A stretch of 64,000 bases of DNA from Gentiana macrophylla (lineage: Eukaryota; Streptophyta; Magnoliopsida; Gentianales; Gentianaceae). The stretch is from contig CM047808.1 in the NCBI GenBank assembly GCA_026214975.1, forward strand, positions 61,282,583 to 61,346,582. Direction: 5' to 3'. Numbering within the stretch: position 1 is the stretch's first letter; each line of letters begins with the position of its first letter. Both the position numbers and the translations under genes were made by a program. Below the pieces are notes generated by a model. The model was not told where the DNA came from. It ran no database searches and saw only the letters and a list, made by a program, of their open reading frames with translations. Positions 55,487 through 64,000 of the stretch are shown here, piece by piece.

Positions 55487-57191
55487 TGTTGGTCCATTGG
55501 AAAGGCTAACACAAGTTTAGGGGGGGTGAATAAACATGTCACTAAAAACTGGAATTTAATCTATTAAGGTTCAGTTAAAAGTTGTGTGGAGTTAAGCTGA
55601 CTGAACTGAGTCTAAGTCAAACTGACATATGCAAAACTGAGTCAACCGGCAGCGGATATAATTTTAGCCTTTTTCTTGATCTTGTTATTCTCTGTGAAGG
55701 CTGAGTGTGTAAAACAGAATTCTGATGAATGTCAGTTTGTGAGCTGTAAGTTGTGTAACAATCAGTTCTCAGTATGCTGAATAAATAATAATAAATGCTG
55801 TAACGATAAATAATAGAATGTAAATGCGTAAAGTAAATGAAACAAGACTTATAGAGGTTCCAGGTGGTGTAATCCCGTCAGACCTCTCTTCCTCTGTGGT
55901 GTATGAGTAAAATTTCACTAGAACTTCTTGAGGTGAGCTGTTACAAAAAGTCTTAAACAATAGTCCTTGGCTAATACTATCTTCACTATCTAAATACTTG
56001 TAGAACATGTGGAATGGCTACTCTGCAATTGGTTGAGTCACTAGTCCTTGAAGGGTTATGTATGCCTCTTCACTGGCAAATCCTTCACTGGATTGCTTCA
56101 CAGTCTAAACCTTTGATTAAGAATCATAGTTGGGCTGAGAATCAATAAATTGATTATTGTTTGTGGTTCTTCAAAGTGTCTGAATCTGGATAAATTATGT
56201 GTAGCTTGAACACGAAAATATTCTTGATTGATGTTATTAGCGCAAAGATGATAGCAATATGAATGAACGAGACTAATGCACAAAAATGCTTGTAATCTTG
56301 TTAATTATTTGTGATTGATCCTTGGTGCAAAGTCCTCTATTTATAGTGTAAGGTCCAACGTTCATCTTGCTCAAATTCAAATTGTATCAACGTCTATCTT
56401 GTAACTGTTATATATTGTGACCGTTCCGACTTGTCAGTACTTCCTCCAATAAAATTGCTTCCTTTACAACGTTCGAATGTACTATCAGTTTTTTGGATGA
56501 CTGACGTATAAAACTGAGTTTCCTGATCAGTTTTATACTGAGTTCGTCACTTGTCAGTTTCTTGACTGACTTGGAGCGTTAACTAAGATTTTACTCTTCT
56601 TCAAATATCAGTACTCCAGTTTTTCATCTAATTATTATTGACTTAATCAGAGTACACCATAAGCATATATCATCTAAGAGTTCATTGTCCTTATGATTCT
56701 TAGGTCTTCATACAAGATCCATAAAGTCAGTTCACGTCACCACAAACTTGCCTGAAGTCTAACTTTACAGTCTAGACTTTCATAACTGAGTTTGTACCCA
56801 CAGTTCTTCAATCCTCTATAACTGAGTCTGTTCCCTTAGCCTTCAGTTTTAGATAAGCCAACTGAGTCGGTGTCCCTCAGCGAACTTACCTTCTTCAGTT
56901 TTGAGTAAGCTTCAGTTCTTGGTGTAGTCTGAGTCAGTTTTAGATGACTTGTCTTTCCCGTTTCTTAGATGATTTCTAGTTTTTAGTTTTACGACACTTC
57001 AATCTATTACAGTGCTTGTCTGATATAACCTATACAATTTTCAGACTCTAGTAAAACTTATACATTCAGATCTAGATATCTTTTAGCCTTTCACTATAAC
57101 AGTTAGTTTCAGCACTTCATCAATATGGTGTAAACAAACATGTTCTTGAATAAGATGAATTATCGTCAAAACTAAAATATTATATCCAAAA
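55487..57191 (-). repeat. 3' LTR of element E
   Basis: 1705 bp; the left end is CCAACA on the minus strand. The start reads TTTTGGATATAATA where TGTTGG is expected, so the terminal TG is mutated. TATA box CTATAAATA on the minus strand at 56338-56346. Many ACTGAG/CTCAGT words are intact here, unlike in N1. Confidence 0.85.
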
Positions 57192-57206
57192 ATTTCCCCC
57201 TTTTTG
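57192..57206 (-). other. Polypurine tract of element E
   Basis: Minus strand CAAAAAGGGGGAAAT, identical to the N1 tract. Confidence 0.85.
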
Positions 57207-57309
57207 ATGATGCCAAAACCCTCCTTAAAAGAAAAGCTTAAAGATAAACACAATACAAAACAAAGTAAAACTAGAAACTGGATTTCATTAAGATTTTTCA
57301 AAAACTGGA

Positions 57310-59792
57310 TCAAGTTACACATTTTGTATAAACTGAAATGAAACTATAAACAGCTTTCTGTGTAACTAAGACATACTTCCTTCTTTTGTCATGAAGGCGA
57401 TATTCTCCTTCAATCCTTGTATCTTCATTGCTGAAAGTCTTGAGGTAATCCACTTGGCTTGTTAGCTTCCATTTTCTCCACACAGCTAACTTTGGAAAAT
57501 GACTTTCACCTTTGTAATAACTTTCAAACTCATTGACATCTGCTTTCATCTGTTCAACCTTATCTTTGATATGAAGTTTTTCTTCAATCCTTTTGATCTT
57601 TTTGTAATTGGCCATTTTCTTTTTATGATGGAGATCACACAAAAGGTAGTTGAGTGATTCATCATAATTCTTGTATCTGTACTTGGCTTTGACATGAGTG
57701 TAGTCTTCAACAAACTTCATCAAAAGATCTTCAGTGAGGATTGCTCTTCCTTCATCAGGTTGATTGTATTTGAGTATCAGCTACTCATCAGTTAGTTCTT
57801 CAACTTGCTGATGTTTGATTCTGTAGCTTATTTTGGTTTCTTCAGTTCTGTCAACTCAGTTTCAAGCTTTAGCTTTTCTTTACACAACTTCAGCTTTTCT
57901 TCCTCCACCTTTCCATTTTTGGCATCATACAACTCATTGATTAGTTGATGCGTTTCCTTCTGATTTGTGGACATCTCTTTCTGAGAAGTGAGGACATCTC
58001 TAAGTTGAGTTTCTAGCACATAGATCCGTTGATTGAGGTGCCATTCAGCTTGAGCATGAGTTTCTAGATCTTCCATAGTTGTTTGTTCAAGTTTTTCCTT
58101 CAGACAAAAAATCTCCGAAACTGAATTTGATGAGGATTTATTGATAATGTCCAACTTAGTGTTAGTTGAGACATCATATTTCGTCCTGTAATTCATGTAA
58201 CTGGAAACATGTGATAGAATACCACTTAAATCATCTTTCTTCTTGGACTTGGCTTAATTCTTCAGTTGTAAGTTTCTCAGATGGGTCTTCTTCCTCCGTT
58301 TATTGGATTTTAGACTGACTGACATCTTTAATTATCATTAGTTGCTGATTATCCTCAGATATAGCTTCTTCTGCTTTATTGTCAGTTGTCTGATTTCCAA
58401 CTGGAAATTCTTCTTGCCGAGTATCAGTTTGCATTTCTTGTGGTTGAGGTTGAGTTTCTGACTGCAAAACTGTACTCCTTCGAGCTTCTTTCCTTGAATC
58501 ATCATTCATATCATCATATTTTATCTTTAAAGCATCCTTGGTATAGATGATGTGGTTGATTCAGTTCTCTTAGCTACCTCTCTGAATCTGTTGTAGAAAT
58601 TGTTGAGAAATTCTCCTATAGGAAATAGTGCATAGAGCTTTGGTATTTCCAGTTTCTCCAACAATAGTTTCTCTTCATTAATTTGAGTAACTTCTCAAGA
58701 ATCTTCAGTCTTGAGCTTCATCTTTATCAGTTTGATGATCCTTTCAGCATCAAAGAGATACTCCTTTGGGTGCTGAGATACCTGTTCCTTGTGCATAATA
58801 GAAACTTGTTTCTCTGGAACTGTTTCAGGAACTGAAGCCTTTAACTGACTGACAACAGTTGTTAGATGTTGTTCCCCCTCAGTTATTGGTAACTGACTTG
58901 AAGTACAAGGGTACAAACAACATACAACTGATTTTTCTCCTTGTTTTTCCGCTTTCCTTTTAATGCCTTTTTGCTGAGCGATCTGCTGGGACACAACTTG
59001 CCTATTTGATTCAGGTTGGGAAGTTGATTATGTTGAACTTGCAACTACTGCAGCTTTTTAGTAGCATCTTGTGCATTCTTACTCCCACAACTGATTCTTT
59101 CCAAATGATACTGAATCACTAAGCTAAGTGATTTCTTTAGTCAAAATCTGCCTTCAGTTTGTCTTCCTTTTGCTTGGGCTCTGCTGACACTTGCTAATTT
59201 AGCCAAGTGATGCTGCTTGATCTGATTGAAGATACATCCAGCCTAGTTGAACTCAAATCCATCCCAGATGACATTCATTAGGTAGTACCATCTTCAGTTA
59301 ACTTACATAGCCCTTTGTGCTGTCTGATGGCATGTCTGCTAATCCATCTACTGAGAAGACCAAACTCAGTTTTGAGGTCCTTCATATGCGTATCAATCTC
59401 TGCTGGTTCCTTAGAAGCTGAAATTTGTCTAAGGAAAGCACTGCGTTGATGTGGTAAGTAGGCTAGATCAATAGATTTCACCAAACGATTTTGAAGCTCA
59501 AAAGCTGTCTAATGATGTCTTCATTGACAAAAATCTTTTGGGCACGAACTCTTGTAAGTAGAGAGTTCTTCAGCATCTTCATATTTTCCCAGAATTACAA
59601 TAGACCTTCCAAGTCCTTGTCTTGTTGCAATTTTGCTTCCAAAAGATTTCGTAAACTCGGTAATCTTACAATCTTTTCAGATATATGACTGGAGAGAAGG
59701 GTATTACCATACATTTCTTTGAATTCTTGAAGTTTGAACGTATCAGGGGCGGTGATTAACCGTTCTTCTGGAGTTTTCTCTGAAGTGACCAT
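57310..59792 (-). pseudogene. ORF3 of element E (post-pol gene, broken)
   Basis: Start ATG at 59792: MVTSEKTPEERLITAPDTFK, EKIVRLPSLRNLLEAKLQQD. Next frame 59484-59278 (QRSAFLRQISASKEPAEIDT), then near 59225-59275 GFEFN-stop-AGCIFNQIKQ, the equivalent of the FDW helix of C and D with the Trp codon now TAG. The middle 58994-58695 and 58509-58300 is Lys/Gln/Glu-rich; 58196-57828 (LEQTTMEDLETHAQAEWHLN, LKLCKEKLKLETELTELKKP) and 57723-57310 (KKIKRIEEKLHIKDKVEQMK) are coiled coils. Intact length would be roughly 800 residues. No membrane segment or enzyme motif. At least six breaks. Confidence 0.7.
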
Positions 59793-60222
59793 TTAAGAAA
59801 AATTTCTGGCTGATTTAGAGATGAGAAACTTTGATTTTTTCTTTTTGGTAAAGAGAGAGTAAAAAAATTGTACATAAAGGGGTAGGTAGTTGAAAGGATC
59901 CACGATCTTCTGATAGATTTGTACAATCTTTTCAAATTCCATCATGGTTTGTGTAACCGATGTGTGCTATCTGACATAATGGGGGTATACACGCTATGAA
60001 TTCTGATAGAAAAACGGCGGTAATTAAATGTGAAGTAACCGATGTGTACTATCTGACTTTGTTTGACTGAGTAAAACTGAAGTTGATATCAGTTTTACAA
60101 AATTTGGGTTCCGTCAAATCTTCAGCTCAGAGATTGTTGATGTCAATGACTGAACTGTCAAGTGAGCGCACCCAGAATGACAAAGATCAATCCCCTTGAC
60201 GAATCTCAAAGCTTGAACTGAC
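59793..60222 (-). other. Region between pol and ORF3 of element E
   Basis: Contains the conserved post-pol motif (60160-60210) and, next to the ORF3 start, CCCCTTTATGTACAATTTTT (59865-59884) and the leader ACTCTCTCTTTACC, a weaker version of the promoter/leader pattern in C and D. A repeated phrase CGATGTGTGCTATCTGAC / CGATGTGTACTATCTGAC is at 59958-59975 and 60039-60056. Confidence 0.5.
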
Positions 60223-61765
60223 TTAACTGACTTTAATAATCCCCAATTCAGTTCTCAGTTTAGCAAACCTTTCTTTGTCCGGAGGTTTGGTAAAAATGTC
60301 AGCTAACTGATCTTCAGTTGGATCATAGAGAACTGTTATATCCTTCTTTTCCACATGATCCCTTATAAAGTGATGTCTCACATCAATGTGTTTCGTCCTT
60401 GAGTGCAAAACTGGATTTTCAGCTATTGCAATTGCTCACACATTATAGAAATCATCCCTCTTCTATTCCATAATCTCTCAGTTGTTGTCAAATCAATAAA
60501 ACTTGAGCACAAGTTCCAGCTGCGATATACTCAGCTTCAGCTGTACGTTGAGGTAGAGATTGAGTTTTGCTTCTTGTTGAACCACGACACAAATCTATTT
60601 CCCAATAACTGACATGTGCATGAAGTACATTTTCTGTCAACTTTGCATCCTGCATAGTCTGAGTCTAAGTAGGATATCATTTTGAATTCTCCTTCTCTTG
60701 AATACCATATCCCAACTCCTTCTATATCTTTCAAATACTTCAAGATTCTTTTTACAACTGTGAGATGGCTTTCTTTAGGTCTTGTTTGAAATATAGCACA
60801 AACACCAACAGCAAAAGATATATCTCGTCTACTTGCTATAAGATAAAGTAGACTTCCAATAATTCTTCTGTAAAGAGTTTGATCCACATCTTTGCCTTCT
60901 TTGGCTTCATCTAATCTAATGTTAGTTCCAGTTGGTGTTGAAATGCCAGCTGATTTTTCCATTCCAAACTTCTTGATCAATTCTCTTGCATACTTGGTTT
61001 GGTGAATGAAATCCCATTATCCAGTTGTTTAACTTGCAAACCTAGAAAGTAATTCAGTTCTCCCATCATACTCATCTGAAATTTGCCCTTCATTAAACTT
61101 GCAAATTTCTCACAGAGTTCTTCATTTTCTGATCCAAAAATGATGTCATACATATAGATTTGAACTAGGAGAGTACTTTCTTCCACTTTCATTCTGAATA
61201 GAGTCATGTCAATAGTTCCTTTGATAAATCCATTATCCACAAAAAACTGAGATAGAGTTTCGTATCAAGCTCTTGGTGCTTGATTCCGTCCATATAGAGC
61301 TTTTCTCAGTTTAAAAACTTTATCAGCTTGTTCTTTAATTTCAAATCCAGGTGGTTGTTGAACGTAGACTTCTTCTTCTAGAATTCCATTAAAAAATGCA
61401 CTTTTGACATCCATCTGGTTCACTTTGAATTTCTTGTGAGCTGCAAAGGCAAGAAAGAGTCTGATTGCTTCCAACCTTGCAACTGGTGCATAAGTTTCAT
61501 GAAAGTCTATGCCTTCAGCTTGTGAACATCCTTTATCTACAAGTCTAGCTTTGTTTCTGATGGTATTCCCATCCTCATCAAGCTTGTTTCCGTAAACCCA
61601 TTTAGTGCCAATGATGTTTTCATGTTCTGGTCTGTCTACTAGTTCCCATACTTGATTTCTTTCGAACTCATTTAGTTCTTCTTGCATAGCTAAAATCCAA
61701 TCTAGTTCTTTTAAAGCTTCTTCTATCTCTTTAGGTTCAGACTGAGATAGGAAATATGCAATCAT
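60223..61765 (-). pseudogene. RT and RNase H of element E
   Basis: Minus strand frames in order. 61765-61265 is [68 protein letters not shown] (first catalytic Asp intact). 61240-60977 has LLVQIYMYDIIFGSENEEL, in which YVDD has become YMYD, losing one catalytic Asp. 60980-60537: KFGMEKSAGISTPTGTNIRL, then RNase H SYLDSDYAGCKVDRKCTSCT and NRFVSWFNKKQNSISTSTYS. 60408-60223: RTKHIDVRHHFIRDHVEKKD, PTEDQLADIFTKPPDKE, the normal copia pol end. A few stops and shifts between frames. Confidence 0.9.
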
Positions 61766-61779
61766 TGCATCTAGTTGAT

Positions 61780-63001
61780 GTCTTGTTCAAACACCAGCTT
61801 GTGTATCACCAATCACCTATTCTTCTGGGTGACCTCTTATCCATTGATGTACTGGGGGTTGCATCAAGGGATCTAATTTCTGTTGAACTGATTCTTCAGG
61901 AATCTGTTTTTGATTTTCGTCATCTTGATCATCTTGAACTGGGTTAGAATCATATTTTTCAACAATAGGTTGTTCAGTTGTTGAGAACCGAGGCTGGTCT
62001 TGATCTGATGATTCTGAAACTCTCAATCTTCCAATGTCAACAAAAATTGATTCTGGTAAAACTGGTATCTGAGGTTCAGAAACTGGTTCTGGTCTACTTT
62101 CAGTTTCTTCACCAAGAAAGTTTGGTTCATCAAATACAACGTGTATCAATTCTTCATGCTTGAGTGTCCTTTTGTTCAGTACTCTGAATGCCTTGCAGAC
62201 ACTTGGGTATCCCAGTAATATTCCTTCATCATCTTTGGGCTGAAAAACATGAAGTTGATCTTTTCCATTATTGTGTATGAAACACTAGCTTTCAAAAGCA
62301 TGAAAGTATGAAACATTTGGCTTTCTTCCATTCCAAATTTCATAAGGTGTCTTCTCATGCCTTTTATTCATGAGAGCTCTGTTCTGTGTATGGTAAGTTG
62401 TGTTAACTGCTTCTGCCCAATATCTTTCAGGCAATTTTGCTTCACAGATCATAGTCCTTCCTGCTTCTTTGAGTGTTCTATTCCTCCTTTCAGCTACACC
62501 ATTCTATTGAGGCGTTACTGTTGCTGCAAGTTGATGTAAAACACCATTTTCTTCCCAGTATTCAATAATCACTTTTTTGAGGAATTCAGTTCCTTTATCT
62601 GATCTTATATTCACAATTGAAACACTCTTCTGATTTTGAAGTCCCTTGAGAAGTTCTGTAAGCCTTTGCTTGGTTTCATCTACCACCACCAATGTATACT
62701 TCTTTCCACTAATACTGATTGGTGTGATAGGTCCAAATAAGTCCATATGTAGTAGCTCTAGGACTCTTACTGTTGAATGCTGAGATTTTGTCCTGAAACT
62801 AGCTTTCACTTGTTTTCCCTTTTGACAATCATCACCTAAGCTATCCTTTTTGTATGTAATCTCAGGTAATCCAATGACTAACTGTTTCTTGACTAGTGTG
62901 TTGATGTCGTCAAAATTAAGATGACTCAGTTTCTTGTGCAATAACCAGTTGACTTCTGATTTGGTATGCACAAGTAAACATGTTTCTGCAACTGCTGTAG
63001 T
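61780..63001 (-). pseudogene. Integrase of element E with in-frame deletion and nonsense codon
   Basis: 62971-62504: WLLHKKLSHLNFDDINTLVK (HH of the zinc finger), DDCQKGKQ (first Cys of CxxC replaced by Asp), LLHMDLFGPITPISISGKKY, then VVVD joined directly to ETKQRLTELLKG. Compared with C (VDDYSRYTWLIFMNKKSETL) about 15-16 residues are missing without a frame change. NIRSDKGTEFLKKV keeps the second catalytic Asp. A TAG follows TPQ in the PQQNGVAERRNRT block; downstream GVAERRNRTLKEAGRT keeps the Glu. The C-terminal domain continues in frames 62358-62176 and 62149-61817 (HVVFDEPNFLGEETESRPEP) with an acidic linker to RT. Confidence 0.87.
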
Positions 63002-63640
63002 CTAATCTACAACATACATATTCTCTTTTCTTCTTCCAGCTAGAACAACTTGAAATATTGTTTCACTGACGACAATGCAGAAATCTTTATCAAATGTAAC
63101 TCTGTATCCCATGTCACAAAATTGACTGGTGCTGAGTAGATTGTAATGCGATCCTTCTACATAAGATACATTTTTTACTGTAAGTCCATTTTTTATCAAA
63201 GTACCATAACCTTTAGTGTATCCAGGTTTGTCTTTGCTTCAAAAATTAACTTTTGGTCCATCCTTGGCAAGAAAATTACTCAGGCTGTCCTTGCTCTTTG
63301 TCATGTGTCTTGAGCATCCACTTTCAAATACGATATATCCTGCAAAATAAGTTAAACCGTTTTAGGTACCCAAATCTGTTTGGGTCTATGGGGGTCAGTT
63401 GTCAGTACAACCATGAGATTATATCCACTAGGTATCCTTCGGATATTGTTGCACTGGTTTTCATATATACATGCCACACTTCCATAGTATCTATGCTTGT
63501 ACTGTGTCTTATTTATATGATCTCTCAGATCCTTTGGCTGAAACTGATTTCCATGATGTTTTCTAATATTGAAACTTGAATAATAACCATCATTTCTTCT
63601 GTACTGAGGTCTAGGCTGACCTTGGTACTGAGGTCTTTGC
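63002..63640 (-). pseudogene. Protease and pre-integrase region of element E
   Basis: Minus strand: YYGSVACIYENQCNNI and LTTDPHRPKQIWVPKT near 63370-63480, then YIVFESGCSRHMTK near 63290-63325: the aspartic-protease DSG has become ESG, which should abolish or cripple activity. Frame 63199-63002 (VKNVSYVEGSHYNLLSTSQF, MGYRVTFDKDFCIVVSE) is the GAG-pre-integrase block, matching C 35162-35353. It ends with a stop just before the integrase finger. Confidence 0.85.
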
Positions 63641-64000
63641 TGAGGACTTAAGTGATTCCTCTGCTGACATTTAGACTGAAACTTGTGATAAGTTTTCTGT
63701 CTGAAATGATTGCTTCTATCAGTTTAATAGTAGATTCAGAGAAATTCCAGTCATCATCAGTTGGAAATAATCTGCCTTTCCCCATGACTCTGTGAATCTT
63801 TGAATAATTGATATTCTTGGATTTTCTTTGACTAAATTTTTTCTGGTTCTTAGCCTGATCTGCTTTAGTAGATTTAGCCGTTGATCTACCTTTTCAATTT
63901 TCATGATGTACAGCTGATTTACCTTTTTGGTTGACCCTATTGTTGTTTACAGCTGACTTCTTTGAAAACTAACGATGTGACTGATTTGATTCACGTTGAA
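63641..64000 (-). pseudogene. gag C-terminal tail of element E (partial, runs off window)
   Basis: Gln/Lys-rich minus-strand frames, including 63904-63719 (QRLNLLKQIRLRTRKNLVKE, WGKADYFQLMMTG) and, further left, FRQKTYHKFQSKCQQRNHL. Equivalent to 31560-31900 of C, between zinc knuckles and protease. Stops present. The capsid domain, knuckles, PBS and 5' LTR are not in the window. Confidence 0.6.

Larger units (their letters stand above)
55487..64000 (-). mobile_element. Element E: Sirevirus-like copia with pol and ORF3 (5' part outside window)
   Basis: Minus strand: 3' LTR 55487-57191, PPT 57192-57206, ORF3 57310-59792, pol 60223-63400, gag tail 63719-64000. LTR ends and PPT agree with N1, which looks like its pol-deleted relative. 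It is the most complete pol in the window, but it carries catalytic damage in protease (DSG to ESG), integrase (stop in the PQQNGVAE block, in-frame deletion) and RT (YVDD to YMYD). 5' LTR and most of gag lie beyond 64000. Confidence 0.9.

Noticed and set aside
1..64000. CRISPR array, bacterial operon, rRNA or host protein-coding gene
   Set aside because: All sequence with recognisable features is plant transposon; no regular spacer array, rRNA block or intact host exon was found.

Overview
This 64 kb window looks like heterochromatic, gene-free DNA from a flowering plant (probably a eudicot; species not identifiable). It is AT-rich, and I recognise no host gene. Nearly everything is nested transposable elements, most of them LTR retrotransposons whose boundaries can be read from TG..CA ends, primer-binding sites (PBS), polypurine tracts (PPT) and 5-bp target-site duplications (TSD).

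Layout. 1-1549: end part of a copia LTR. 1555-~12742: a minus-strand Ty3/gypsy element (RT, protease, gag, 5' LTR) split by a complete nested copia derivative, N1 (1775-8598, TSD TATAG), which has lost pol but keeps extra reading frames. 12743-13035: dispersed repeat copy 1. 13213-15080: 5'-truncated LINE with a 16-bp TSD. ~15510-24437: element A, a degraded minus-strand copia with 1.8 kb LTRs, a (TA)n tract at one end and a tRNA-like insert. 24580-25866: LINE remnant. 25872-26800: fragment F of a non-autonomous LTR element. 26900-27130: MITE-like element. 27407-27736: small LINE copy with TSD. 27945-28215: dispersed repeat copy 2.

28218-42421: element C, a Sirevirus-like copia (5' LTR, gag, pol, post-pol 'ORF3'). 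It is interrupted by element L (32171-34986, TSD TGACC), a young non-autonomous LTR element with an intact 351-codon ORF of unknown function, and by a solo LTR of family A (36306-38075, TSD CTAAG). 42422-55486: minus-strand Sirevirus-like element D, split inside its ORF3 by element B (45908-54830, TSD ATCAA). 55487-64000: minus-strand Sirevirus-like element E (3' LTR, ORF3, pol), running off the window.

Two things stand out. (1) Element L carries an undamaged ORF with no recognisable retroelement domain; its C-terminal module recurs in fragment F. (2) Four copia-type elements (N1, C, D, E) share a third gene downstream of pol with a conserved (D/N)W-centred helix, and at least C and D have a promoter/5'-UTR-like stretch just before it. 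N1 kept this gene while losing pol. A technical point also deserves attention: LTR pairs of N1 and B differ mostly at CAG/CTG trinucleotides, which looks more like sequencing error at CHG-methylated cytosines than real divergence.
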